DNA of 64,000 nt, from positions 22,062 through 86,061 of the forward strand of contig CAZLNM010000005.1 of NCBI GenBank assembly GCA_964561025.1, read 5' to 3'. The translations under genes and the position numbers were made by a program. Positions 1-8,952 of this stretch are shown here, in pieces. The stretch is from JAAZNF01 sp964561025 (GTDB lineage: Bacteria > Myxococcota > B64-G9). Within the stretch, counting starts at the first letter, position 1. Every line of letters starts with the position of its first letter. The notes beneath the pieces were generated by a model. That model did no database searches, was not told the origin of the DNA, and saw only the letters and a list, made by a program, of their open reading frames with translations.

Positions 1-373
1 GCGAGCATGGTTTCCTCCGGGGCCGGCGCCGGGGGGCGGGCGGGTGCCGCGGGGGGCTGCCGGGTTGCGACTGCGCAAGGCGCAGCAGCTCCTGCCCGAG
101 CGCGTGCAGGCCCTGCTCCAGGCGGGTGGTGCGCTGCTCGATGAGCTCCAGGGCGCGCACCAGGCCGGCCAGCTCGTCCTGCGCGGGCGCTCGGGCCGCC
201 GGGCCGTGCCGCTGCAGCCGCAGGGAGAGCTCGGTCAGGCGCGAGGCGTCGGAGAACCACGCCGCCAGGGTCTGCTCGATGAGCTGGCGCAGCGAGAGCA
301 GCAGCGGATCGCCCAGGCGCAAGGCCGCGCCGCCGGCGAAGGCGTTTTCTTTTTGCGATTGCGAAGGCTTCAT
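1..373 (-). CDS. Partial helical protein at left edge, possibly PHA-granule associated
   Basis: This minus-strand frame opens with ATG at 373 and stays open for 124 codons to the window edge, so the C terminus is missing. The product begins MKPSQSQKENAFAGG and is then mostly amphipathic helix rich in Leu, Gln, Arg and Glu (RLTELSLRLQRH, ALELIEQRTTRLEQGLHALG), ending in a Pro/Arg-rich stretch near residues 105-122. A good sigma70-type promoter lies immediately upstream (383-411), so the message would start within a few bases of the ATG. A ribosome site (GGAGG at 14-18) followed by ATG at 6-8 suggests that another minus-strand gene begins at the very edge and overlaps this one. Divergence from phaR and shared upstream motifs suggest a PHA-related role such as a phasin-like or synthase-accessory protein. 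That is inference from context; no family is recognised. Confidence 0.55.
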   Translation of the reverse strand, partial: MKPSQSQKENAFAGGAALRLGDPLLLSLRQLIEQTLAAWFSDASRLTELSLRLQRHGPAARAPAQDELAGLVRALELIEQRTTRLEQGLHALGQELLRLAQSQPGSPPRHPPAPRRRPRRKPCS

Positions 374-382
374 GGTACAGGA

Positions 383-411
383 AGTGTAGTGGGCGCTCGC
401 GCCCCTGTCAA
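383..411 (-). promoter_or_regulatory. Sigma70-like promoter for the left-edge gene
   Basis: On the minus strand TTGACA (406-411) is separated by exactly 17 bases from TACACT (383-388). The predicted start of transcription falls near 376, only about three bases before the ATG at 373, so the transcript would be nearly leaderless. Confidence 0.6.
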
Positions 412-420
412 GCGAAAAAT

Positions 421-451
421 GTTGCTACGCACAATAAATATCGCAATGCAA
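421..451. promoter_or_regulatory. Putative PhaR operator between phaR and the divergent gene
   Basis: This stretch holds GTTGC, then GCACAATA (429-436), ATATCGC (438-444) and ATGCAAC (446-452). The same elements in the same order recur at 4621-4642 in front of the phasin-like gene, and GCACAATA recurs at 4498-4505 in front of the acyl-CoA ligase gene. PhaR proteins are known to bind TGC-rich operators at phaR and phasin promoters, so autoregulation of phaR here is a reasonable inference. Confidence 0.5.
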
Positions 452-467
452 CATAACGGAGGTTGAC

Positions 468-986
468 ATGCTGGCCGGCGCGCCGCAGCCGATTCGCATT
501 CGCAAGTACGGGAACCGCAGGTTGTACGACACCTCGCGCAGCCGCTACATCACCCTGGAGGAGCTGGCCGGCCTGGTGCGCGCCGGGAACTCGGTCCTGG
601 TCCAGGACGCCAAGGACGGGCGGGACCTCACCCGGGCCGTGCTCACCCAGGCCATCCTGGAGGAGCAAGAGCGGCTCGAGCTGCTGCCCACCGAGCTCTT
701 GGAGTCCATCATCCGGGTCCAGGGCACCTTCCAGCAGGCGCCCTTCTTCGAGTTGCTCAGGGCCGCGGCGCGGCAGTTCGGCGTGGCGGGGCGGGATCTC
801 GCCGCCTGGTTCGCGCCGCCGGCCCCGGCGGAGGTCGCCTCGGCTCCGGCGGAGCCAGGGCCGAAACGAAAGCGCGGCCGGCGGCGACGGGCGCGCGCGG
901 CGGCGGGCGATGGCGAGCCGCCATCCAGCGCGGGCGCGGACGCCCAGGCGCGGCTGCGGGAACTCTTGCGGCGGCTCGGCGGGTAG
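468..986 (+). CDS. phaR: Polyhydroxyalkanoate synthesis regulator PhaR
   Basis: The product (172 aa) is a DNA-binding repressor that senses PHA granules and controls phasin and PHA synthesis genes. Residues 9-35 contain the hallmark PHB/PHA accumulation regulator sequence (IRIRKYGNRRLYDT, then YITLEELAGLVRAG), followed by the accumulation domain to about residue 105 (DLTRAVLTQAILEEQE, PTELLESIIRVQG). The C-terminal third is low-complexity Ala/Pro with a Lys/Arg patch (KRKRGRRRRARAA), perhaps an extra nucleic-acid contact. The start is supported by GGAGG at 458-462. It is divergent from the left-edge gene and lies near the acyl-CoA ligase-phaC operon, fitting its job. Family assignment is secure; the targets are inferred from the shared motif in nearby promoters. 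Confidence 0.93.
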   Translation: MLAGAPQPIRIRKYGNRRLYDTSRSRYITLEELAGLVRAGNSVLVQDAKDGRDLTRAVLTQAILEEQERLELLPTELLESIIRVQGTFQQAPFFELLRAAARQFGVAGRDLAAWFAPPAPAEVASAPAEPGPKRKRGRRRRARAAAGDGEPPSSAGADAQARLRELLRRLGG

Positions 987-1100
987 TGTCGCTCGACCCC
1001 GGGAGTTCGTTCGGGTGAATCCCATCCATGGCCTGGCAGCAAAACCCGCACCGGCGACGCGCGAGAGGTCTTGCCTGACCGCCGCTGAATTCGCGCGGTC

Positions 1101-1117
1101 CAGGGCCTCCGGCCCTT
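1101..1117. terminator. Possible stem-loop between convergent phaR and phaC
   Basis: AGGGCC and GGCCCT form a perfect six-base stem around TCC at 1102-1116. There is no run of T afterwards, so this is at best a weak terminator. The rest of the 987-1255 spacer shows no gene or other clear signal. Confidence 0.25.
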
Positions 1118-1255
1118 GCGAGATCCCTGCCGCTCACCATGGAAAGCTTCTGAGCTTGGGTTGAATCAACAGCTGACGCCTTCGCGCGTTGTCGGTCGCG
1201 TCGCTTTCGCTCGGCACGGGCTGCCAGAGAAGGCGAGGCGGTACGAATCGCGCGG

Positions 1256-2920
1256 CTAGGAGCGGTTTTGGCTCCGGGCCGGCTTTTTCCGGCGGCGGGG
1301 CGTAGCAGTGGCGCGCCGGGCCGGCGCGCGCCGGGGTCGGCGGGCCCGTTTGGCGGGGCGGGGCGGCGGCGCGTTCTCGAGGAGGAAGTCGCTCATCTGC
1401 TTCCAGAGGGTCCGGGCGCGGGGATCGATCATGATCCCCACGTGGGCGCCCTCGATGAGGGTGGCGCGCCGATCACGGCTTTTCACCAGATCGTTGAGGA
1501 CCATGGCGCTGTCGGGCGGCACGATCCAGTCGCGGCTGGCGGCCAGGGTGTAGACGGGGCAGGTGATGGCCGAGAGGGCGGCCCGCCGGCCGTGGATGAG
1601 AGTCTGGCCCTTGGCGAAACGCTCGTCTTGCAACACCTCGCGCACGAACGCACGGAACACCTCGGCGCTCACGTCCACGTTCTCGTTGGCCCAGCGATCC
1701 ACCGGGTAGAAGAGATTCATCACCGCGTCGTTGCCGAGGTTCTCGAGGAACATCTTCCACTTCATCACCTCGTAGTACGGCTTGAGGGCGATGAAGGTGT
1801 AGCGGATGAGCTTGGCCGGCATCAGGCCGTAGCGGTCGACAATGTCGTCCACCGGAAAGACCTGGGGGTCGGTCCACAGGGCCACCACCCCGCCGCGGGC
1901 GGCGGTGATGGGCGTGGTGAGGATGACCAGCCGCTCCACATCGCGGGGAAACAACGCCGCGTACAGCAGGGCGAAGTTGCCGCCGATGCAGTGCCCAAAG
2001 ATGGGCACGCGCTTTGCGCCGGTCATGCGCCGCACCGCCTGCAGGCAGCCGCGCATGCCGGGATCGATGAGCGCGTCCAGGGTGCTGTCGCGGTCGAACG
2101 GCTCGGCCTTCCCCCACTCCATCAGGTACACGTCCAGCCCCTGCGAGAGCAGGTGCTCGATGAAGCTGTAGCCCGGCAAAAGATCCAGGATGGTGGAGCG
2201 GTTGATCACGGAGTAGCACAGCAGCACCGGCTTGCCCCCCGGCGGCCGCCCGTCGGGGTGGCGGTAGCGGAAGAGCTCGATGCGCCCCTCCTGGTGCACG
2301 CGCTCGCGCGGGGTCTGGCCCAGCGGCGTGCGCTCCGGGTCGGCGTAGTACTCCCAGCCGAACTTCGCCTTGACGCGCATGGCCTCCTGGAAGCGCTCCC
2401 AGACCTTCTTGGCCTTCTCGTCCGGGTCGCCGGTGAGCGTCCGGGTCCAGGCGTCGATCAGCTCGGCGGGGTTGATGCGGAAGGCGTCATCCTTGAGGCT
2501 CTGGAAGTCGGCGGCGATCTCCTGGACCATGCTCTCGATCAGGCGGCCCAGGCGCGCCGGATCGGCCTGGGCGGCGCGGGTCAGGAGCTGGGCCGGCACA
2601 TCGGACAGGCGACGCAGCTCCTCCTCCCAGCGGGCGCGGGCCAGGTGGCGCAGCGCCTCCATGCCGGCGCCGTCGATGTCGGCGGCGCGCTTTTGCGTCT
2701 GGGCCGAGAGGTCGGCCAGCACCTTCTGCTGCCATTCCAGCAGGTCGCGGCCAGCCTTGCCGAGCTGTTGCAGCAGCTCGGGCACCGCGCCGGGCTGGCG
2801 GGCGCGCTGGGAGAGCTCGTTCGCGGCGCGGCCGAGGGCGCTCAGCAGATCTTCCAGCGACTTGCCCGACTCCTGCCACAGGCGGGCGAACTTCTCGAAT
2901 CCATCGGGGGGCGCGTCCAT
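1256..2920 (-). CDS. phaC: Poly(3-hydroxyalkanoate) synthase PhaC
   Basis: The enzyme polymerises 3-hydroxyacyl-CoA into PHA at the granule surface. The 554-residue product has an alpha/beta hydrolase core from about 210 to 515 with the lipase-like box GHCIGG (nucleophile Cys311), Asp464 in ASRDWIVPP and His493 in GAHVGIM, which is a complete triad. The core resembles class III PhaC (CYSVINRSTILDLLPGYS). Residues 1-200 are a helical extension that recalls a PhaE-type partner subunit, and residues 520-554 form an Arg/Lys-rich tail. The start ATG at 2918-2920 is chosen because the domain begins there and the upstream gene ends only 20 bases away at 2941; longer reading of the frame runs back into that gene. 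It is the second gene of a ligase-phaC operon. Function is secure; the PhaE comparison is tentative. Confidence 0.92.
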   Translation of the reverse strand: MDAPPDGFEKFARLWQESGKSLEDLLSALGRAANELSQRARQPGAVPELLQQLGKAGRDLLEWQQKVLADLSAQTQKRAADIDGAGMEALRHLARARWEEELRRLSDVPAQLLTRAAQADPARLGRLIESMVQEIAADFQSLKDDAFRINPAELIDAWTRTLTGDPDEKAKKVWERFQEAMRVKAKFGWEYYADPERTPLGQTPRERVHQEGRIELFRYRHPDGRPPGGKPVLLCYSVINRSTILDLLPGYSFIEHLLSQGLDVYLMEWGKAEPFDRDSTLDALIDPGMRGCLQAVRRMTGAKRVPIFGHCIGGNFALLYAALFPRDVERLVILTTPITAARGGVVALWTDPQVFPVDDIVDRYGLMPAKLIRYTFIALKPYYEVMKWKMFLENLGNDAVMNLFYPVDRWANENVDVSAEVFRAFVREVLQDERFAKGQTLIHGRRAALSAITCPVYTLAASRDWIVPPDSAMVLNDLVKSRDRRATLIEGAHVGIMIDPRARTLWKQMSDFLLENAPPPRPAKRARRPRRAPARRATATPRRRKKPARSQNRS

Positions 2921-2940
2921 GTTCTCACCTCGACGAATGC

Positions 2941-4461
2941 TCAGGCGCCGCGCAGGGCTTGCTCGCGCAGCGCCGCTTTGTGGATCTTGCCGGAGCTTCC
3001 CTTGGGGAGCTCCGGCAGCACGGTCACCTGGCGCGGGATCTTGAAACGGGCCAGCTTCTTCCGGCAGTGCTCCAGAATGGTGGCCGCGTCCGGGCCCGGG
3101 CCGCGCAGCGCCACGAAGGCATGGCCCACCTCGCCCCACTTGGCGTCGGGCACGCCCACCACCGCCGCCTCCACCACCTCCGGGATCTCGTGCAGCACGC
3201 GCTCGATCTCCGCCGGGTACACGTTCTCGCCGCCGCTCTTGTACATCTCCTTGAGGCGCCCGACGACGAAATGATAGCCCTCCTCGTCCTGGCGGAACAG
3301 ATCCCCGGTGGCGAACCACCCGTCGGGGGTGAAGGCGGCCCGGGTCGCCTCGGGGTTGTTGAAGTACCCCGCGCACACCGTGGGCCCGCGCAGCTGCAGC
3401 TCGCCGACCTCGCCCCGCGCCACCACCCGCTCTCCCACCGCCAGCCGGGTGTCGAGGTGCATCACCGGAAAGCCCACCGAGCCGGCCTTGCGCACCGCGT
3501 CCCGCTCGTGCAGCACGAAGCAGTTGGGGCCGACCTCGGTGAGCCCGTACCCTTGCTTGAAGACGATGCCGAACTTCTGGAAGGCCTCGATCAGCGGCAC
3601 CGGGCAGGCCTGGCCGCCGCTGATGAAGAAGCGCACCGCCCCGAGATCGACGCGGGCCAGCTCTCCGGAGTCGAGCATCATCTGGAACATGGTGGGCACG
3701 GCGAAGAGCACCGTCAGGCGGTGACGGGCGACGGCGCGCACGGTCTCGGCGGCGTCGAACTTGCGGGAGAGCACCACCGTGCCGCCGCGGTGGAGCAGGG
3801 GCAGCGTCAGCACGCTCCAGCCGCCGGTGTGGAAGAACGGCGTGTGGGTCAGCGTGGAGTCGTCCTGGCGCAGGTCCCAGCCGATGCCGGTGTTGATCGA
3901 GTTCCAGGTGATGGTGCCGTGGGTCAGGATGGCGCCCTTGGGCCGTCCGGTGGTGCCGCTGGTGTAGAGCAGCATGAGCGGGGTCTCTTCTTTCACGTCC
4001 AAGACGCCGGGCTCTTCGGCGGCGTTTGCCAGACGGCGGGCGAAGCCTCCGTCTCCGTCATCATCGAAGTCCAGGACCGGGCCCTGCCATTTTTGAGGAT
4101 CGATCCGGCCCGGCACCTCGCGCGTGTCCGCGCCCACGCACAGGAGCTTGGGAGCGCAGTCGGAGAGCACGTAGGCCACCTCGTCGGCGGCGAGCCTCCA
4201 GTTGATGGGCACCAACACCGCTCCCAGTCGCGCCGCGCCGAAGAAAAGCAGCACGTGCTCCCAGCGATTGAGCCCCAGCAGCGCCACCCGATCCCCCGGG
4301 CGCACGCCGAAGTCTCGCCGCAGCACGAGCGCCGCCCGTCGGGACAGGCGCGCCAGTTCGGCGTACGAGAAGCTGCGGTCGCAGCCGAGGTCGATCAAGG
4401 CGACCTTTCCGCCCAGCAGCGGCTCCCATCGCTCCAGCCAGTTCGCGCAGTTGATGGACAT
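2941..4461 (-). CDS. AMP-forming acyl-CoA ligase of the ANL superfamily
   Basis: The 506-residue enzyme should activate a carboxylic acid with ATP to the acyl-AMP and then to acyl-CoA. All core motifs are present: LLYTSGTTGRPKGA (residues 164-177), YGLTEVGP (305-312), GWFATGDL (381-388), GRLKEMYKSGGENVYP (401-416) and the C-terminal catalytic lysine Lys492 in PKGSSGKIHK. The start at 4459-4461 follows AAGGAGG. It is transcribed from a near-perfect promoter (4487-4515) that carries the putative PhaR motif, and it lies just upstream of phaC, so its CoA thioester probably feeds PHA synthesis. The exact acid (short, medium or 3-hydroxy) cannot be read from sequence. Confidence 0.88.
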   Translation of the reverse strand: MSINCANWLERWEPLLGGKVALIDLGCDRSFSYAELARLSRRAALVLRRDFGVRPGDRVALLGLNRWEHVLLFFGAARLGAVLVPINWRLAADEVAYVLSDCAPKLLCVGADTREVPGRIDPQKWQGPVLDFDDDGDGGFARRLANAAEEPGVLDVKEETPLMLLYTSGTTGRPKGAILTHGTITWNSINTGIGWDLRQDDSTLTHTPFFHTGGWSVLTLPLLHRGGTVVLSRKFDAAETVRAVARHRLTVLFAVPTMFQMMLDSGELARVDLGAVRFFISGGQACPVPLIEAFQKFGIVFKQGYGLTEVGPNCFVLHERDAVRKAGSVGFPVMHLDTRLAVGERVVARGEVGELQLRGPTVCAGYFNNPEATRAAFTPDGWFATGDLFRQDEEGYHFVVGRLKEMYKSGGENVYPAEIERVLHEIPEVVEAAVVGVPDAKWGEVGHAFVALRGPGPDAATILEHCRKKLARFKIPRQVTVLPELPKGSSGKIHKAALREQALRGA

Positions 4462-4486
4462 GGACGCCTCCTTGTGGTTGGGCCCG

Positions 4487-4515
4487 ATTATGCGGATGCA
4501 CAATACTAATGTCAA
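4487..4515 (-). promoter_or_regulatory. Promoter of the acyl-CoA ligase-phaC operon
   Basis: On the minus strand TTGACA (4510-4515) and CATAAT (4487-4492) are spaced by 17 bases. The spacer carries TATTGTGCATC, the complement of the GATGCACAATA motif at 4495-4505, so a repressor bound there would block RNA polymerase directly. Confidence 0.7.
4495..4505. promoter_or_regulatory. Putative PhaR operator, ligase side
   Basis: GATGCACAATA is identical over 11 bases to 4626-4636 in front of the phasin-like gene and is matched over its last eight bases (GCACAATA) at 429-436 in front of phaR. It sits inside the promoter spacer. GCGATAT half-sites also occur nearby at 4532-4538 and 4589-4595. Confidence 0.5.
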
Positions 4516-4608
4516 GAGGTTTTTTGCAAGTGCGATATTTCAAGCGGAGCCGCGTTGTTGATAATGTTTATATATATTGAGATATTGCGCGATATGTCGG
4601 ATTGGTGC

Positions 4609-4637
4609 TTGACAAAATATGTTGCGATGCACAATAT
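4609..4637 (+). promoter_or_regulatory. Promoter and operator of the phasin-like gene
   Basis: TTGACA (4609-4614) is followed after 17 bases by CAATAT (4632-4637). The putative operator GATGCACAATA (4626-4636) overlaps the -10 box, with GTTGC just before and ATATCGC (4636-4642) just after it. This is the arrangement expected for repression by PhaR when no PHA is present. Confidence 0.65.
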
Positions 4638-4682
4638 ATCGCCGTCGCCGGGATGGGCCCGGCGCCTACAAGGAGTGATGCC

Positions 4683-4967
4683 ATGTCGAACACGACCCAG
4701 ACCAATTCCCGCCTGCCCCACCAGGAAGCCGCGGCCGCCTTCCAGCAGATGGTGAACGCACAGCTTCAGCGGATCGCCGAGCTGCACCGCGAGATGGAGC
4801 GCCACGAGCGCCAGGGCCTGGAGCAGGCCCAGGCCGCCATCGACGAGCTGTCCCGGGCCATGAAAGAGGCGGTGGCCCAGTCCGCGCGCATCTCCGCCGA
4901 GTGGCGCGCGCTGGCCATGCAGAGCGCCGAGAAGGCCCAGGAGATGTTCAGCCGCTTCGAAGCCTGA
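4683..4967 (+). CDS. Small phasin-like coiled-coil protein
   Basis: This 94-residue product is almost entirely helical after a short polar N terminus (MSNTTQTNSRLPHQEA), with heptad-like spacing of Leu, Ile, Ala and Met (QLQRIAELHREMERHER, QAQAAIDELSRAMKEA). Small amphipathic proteins of this type coat PHA granules and set granule number and size. The ATG at 4683 is preferred over an earlier frame start because of AGGAG at 4672-4676 and because the promoter -10 box lies at 4632-4637. Phasin families are weakly conserved, so the call rests on shape, size, the shared putative PhaR operator and the PHA neighbourhood. Confidence 0.6.
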   Translation: MSNTTQTNSRLPHQEAAAAFQQMVNAQLQRIAELHREMERHERQGLEQAQAAIDELSRAMKEAVAQSARISAEWRALAMQSAEKAQEMFSRFEA

Positions 4968-4974
4968 GGCTCCG

Positions 4975-6014
<1,040 letters not shown>

Positions 6015-6018
<4 letters not shown>

Positions 6019-7031
6019 GGTGTTTCTCCTCGGGAAAGATTCGCAGGCGACAGGCCCTCGGCGGCGATCTCCGAGAGCCACTCGTCGCGGCAGCCGCAGT
6101 CGAGGGCCAGCAGATCGGAAAGCCGCTGGCTGGCGTTGAACTCGGAGAGCGCTTTGCGCAGGCGCGCCGAGCAGCGCTCGCAGTTGCGCGGCCGGTGCGA
6201 GGCGCTCATCCCCTCGTCGCTGAGGCCCACCTGGATGCGGCCGAGCGCGTGGGTGTGCACCAGCACGGCCAGCACCGACCACAGCCAGGGCGGGCGGTAG
6301 CGGCCCTCGTCGCAGGCGCGCGCGAGCGGGGTGCCCGGCACCACGAAACACGGCTCCAGCGCCACGCGCGTCGGCAGCGAAAGCTCGCGCCCTGTCTCGA
6401 ACACCCGCCGGATGGTGGCCACGGCGTCGAGCAGCGCTTCCCCCTCGCGGGTGTCCATGGGTTTTTGCAGGACATACACCACCAGGCCGAGCCCCGCCGC
6501 TGCCACCCGGGCCGCGGCCGCGGCGAAGTCATCGAAGGAGAAGCCCTTGTGGATGCGCGACAGCAGGACCGGGCTGGCGCTCTCCAGGCCGATGGCGATC
6601 TCCAGCGCTTTTCCGGCGCAGGCGTCGCGCGCCGCGCCCAGCCGCTCGGGCGTGGCGTACTCCGGCCGGGTCTCGACCAGCAGCGAGCGCACCGCCGGGT
6701 GCGCCGCGCCGATCCGCAAGAGCTCCGCCTGGGCGGAGGCGGGGATCTCGTCCGGGTTGAAGAACGATCCCGAGCAGAAGAGATCGAGCTCGACCGGGCC
6801 TGCTTCTGCCGCGGGGATCCGCCGCAGCGCCTCTTCCAGTTGGGCCGCGAGCTCCGCCGGGCCCACCGGCCGCGAGGTCCCGAAGGCGGCCGCGAAGCCG
6901 CAGTTGGTGCACCCGCCCGTGCGGCGCGCCCAGGCGCAGCCGGGCGCGGCCAGCACCACCATCAGGCGGTGACCCGGCCGGCCGGCCACCGTGCCGCGGA
7001 TCCACTCGACCTGGGCGGGGAGCGAACTCAT
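6015..7031 (-). CDS. Radical SAM protein resembling the RaSEA/TIGR01210 family
   Basis: The 338-residue protein carries the radical SAM cluster motif Cys32-x8-Cys41-x2-Cys44 (GCAWARRTGGCTNCGF), followed by the TIM-barrel signals ELDLFCSGSFFNPDE, VETRPEY and IGLESASPVLLSRIHKGF. A second cysteine set near the C terminus (NCERCSARL, then LDCGCRDEW) could hold zinc or an auxiliary iron-sulfur cluster. The motif spacing recalls archaeosine radical SAM proteins and Elp3-like enzymes, which would point to RNA or amino-acid modification. It overlaps both neighbours by four bases (ATGA at each end), so all three genes act as one translational unit. The radical SAM class is certain; the substrate is unknown. 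Confidence 0.8.
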
Positions 7032-8791
7032 CGCGCCTTGGGGTTCGGCACCAGGAAGGGACCCAGCGCCAGCGCGTCCATGGAGGAGCGCAGGAAGGTG
7101 TCGAGCGCCTGGTCCGGCGTGGTGACGATGGGCTCGCCGATGTTGAAGGAGGTGTTCAGCAGCATGGGGATGCCCACCCGCCGCTCGAAGGCGGCGATGG
7201 CCTCGGCGTACAGCGGATCGATCTCGGGGGTGACCTCGTGGATGCGGGCGGTGGCCTTGCCGGTACTGCCGTTCTCCTGGACCACGGCGGGGATGATCTG
7301 GGATGCGCGCCGGTTGGAGAGCGGCAGCGCGGCCAGCATGAAGCGCCGGGCCAGAAGATCCGCGGGCTGCTCGAAGAAGCGGGCCACGCCCGAGGCCAGC
7401 ACCGAGGGGGCGAAGGGCCGGAAGCTCTCGCGCATCTTGACGCGCAGGTTGAGCCGGTTGCGGCTGTCGAAGCGCGTGGGGTCGGCCAGGATCGAGCGGT
7501 GCCCCAGGGCGCGCGGCCCCACCTCCTGCCGGCCCTGGAACCAGGCCACGATCTCTCCCCGCTCCACGCGGGCAGCGGCCTCCTCGGCGATGGAATCCGG
7601 GCGCTGGTAGAGAAGACCCCGCCGGCGCAGCGCCTCCTCCATCTCCGCGACGGTGTAGCCGGGCCCCCAGAAGGCGTGCGTCATCGGGGAGGGGCGCCGG
7701 CCCTCGTGGTGGAAGTCGATGAGCAGGGCGGCCCCCAGTGCGGTGCCGGCGTCGTTCGCCATGGGCTGCACCCAGATGCGCCGAAACGGCGTGCGCGCGG
7801 CGATCTCGTAGGTGGCCACGCAGTTGAGCGCCACGCCTCCGGCCAGGCACAGGTCGACCACGGGCTGCGCGCGGCCCTCGTTCAGGCGAGCGTACAGCCG
7901 CCGGCACAGGTGGACCAGCACCTCCTGGGTCTGGACCTGCAGGGCGGCGGCGATGGACGCCTCCTCGTAGCGGTCCACCACCACGCGCCGGCGCGGGCCG
8001 AAGTGCCGCTCGAGGCCCGAGAAGTCGTCGGTGCGGAAACGGAAGGCCTCGTTGTCCACCTCGAACAGCCCCCCGGGCACCTCGTGAAAGATCTCTCGCA
8101 TCGAGCGCAGGTAGTCCTTGCCGGTCAGCTCGCCGACGGGATCGGTGATGCAGGCATACCCCATCACCTTGCCCGGGCCGCTGTACACGTCGAAGCCCAA
8201 GAACTCCGACATCCGCTCCCACACGAACCCGATGGAGTTCGGGTACCTTGCGTTTTCCTCCTCAATCAAAGCCTTGCTCGTCCCCACGCCCAGCCAGGTG
8301 GAGCCGATCTCGCCGATGCCGTCCACCACCAGTACCGCGGCTTCCGAAAACGGGGAGGCCAGGAACGCGGAGGCGGCGTGGCACAGGTGGTGGGGAAGAA
8401 AGGTGAAGTTCGCCTGCGGAGCGTAAGCGCGGAGCTTGTCGCGGGCCAGCAGGTTGTGCCGGTAGAAGATCTCCTCGCCCTCGGGCGTTCCCCAGTCGTT
8501 GGGTTTCACCCGGTGGCGGTCGGGCAAGCGGGAGTTCCCCGCCTTGCGCATCTCTGGATCCAGGGCGTAACCGATGTCGGTGATGTCCTTCCAACCGACT
8601 CCGCCTTGCGCAAGGCACCAGGCCATGGCCTGTTCGGGGAGCTCGTCCGGGTTGTCGATGCGGGAGTGTTTGCCGTGGCGCACGCGGTTGAAGCGCTCCT
8701 CCTCGGCCATGGCGACGATCTCGCCATCTCGCACCAGGCAGGCGGCGGACTCGTGGTAGGCGGTGTTGACGCCCAGGCAAAGACGGCTCAT
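7028..8791 (-). CDS. NodU/CmcH/TobZ-type O-carbamoyltransferase
   Basis: Members of this family make carbamoyl-AMP from carbamoyl phosphate and ATP and transfer the carbamoyl group to a hydroxyl of an antibiotic, sugar or Nod factor. The 587-residue product has the N-terminal Kae1-like ATPase domain with EEERFNRVRHGKHSR (30-44) and the metal-binding HHLCHAASAF (134-143), the hinge segment LAGGVALNCVA, and the C-terminal carbamoyltransferase signatures GRQEVGPRALGHRSILADP, MRESFRPFAPSVL and NTSFNIGEPIV. The start at 8789-8791 follows GGAGGAGG. Full length and intact motifs argue for activity. It leads the operon with the radical SAM and threonine aldolase-like genes, so a carbamoylated small molecule or modified amino acid is a plausible product, but no acceptor is identifiable. 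Confidence 0.9.
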   Translation of the reverse strand: MSRLCLGVNTAYHESAACLVRDGEIVAMAEEERFNRVRHGKHSRIDNPDELPEQAMAWCLAQGGVGWKDITDIGYALDPEMRKAGNSRLPDRHRVKPNDWGTPEGEEIFYRHNLLARDKLRAYAPQANFTFLPHHLCHAASAFLASPFSEAAVLVVDGIGEIGSTWLGVGTSKALIEEENARYPNSIGFVWERMSEFLGFDVYSGPGKVMGYACITDPVGELTGKDYLRSMREIFHEVPGGLFEVDNEAFRFRTDDFSGLERHFGPRRRVVVDRYEEASIAAALQVQTQEVLVHLCRRLYARLNEGRAQPVVDLCLAGGVALNCVATYEIAARTPFRRIWVQPMANDAGTALGAALLIDFHHEGRRPSPMTHAFWGPGYTVAEMEEALRRRGLLYQRPDSIAEEAAARVERGEIVAWFQGRQEVGPRALGHRSILADPTRFDSRNRLNLRVKMRESFRPFAPSVLASGVARFFEQPADLLARRFMLAALPLSNRRASQIIPAVVQENGSTGKATARIHEVTPEIDPLYAEAIAAFERRVGIPMLLNTSFNIGEPIVTTPDQALDTFLRSSMDALALGPFLVPNPKAR

Positions 8792-8826
8792 GAGGACCTC
8801 CTCCGAAAGCTCCGTGCGCGGCGAGG

Positions 8827-8855
8827 AGCTTACCATCGGCCCGGTCAGCGCACAA
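8827..8855 (-). promoter_or_regulatory. Candidate promoter of the carbamoyltransferase operon
   Basis: On the minus strand TTGTGC (8850-8855) and TAAGCT (8827-8832) are spaced by 17 bases, about 35 bases before the start codon. The -35 is imperfect, so this is only a candidate. Confidence 0.3.
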
Positions 8856-8952
8856 ACCGCAGCCCGGGTTGCCATCCGCGCTCGGGGTGTGCTAAGCATG
8901 ATCTCGTCGTGTGTGGGTCGGTCGGTGGGTTGGCGGGCGTGCGGGAGGGGAC

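Noticed and set aside
1268..3274. Plus-strand open frame opposite phaC
   Set aside because: PhaC has an intact catalytic triad on the minus strand; the plus-strand product is composition-biased and has no ribosome site.
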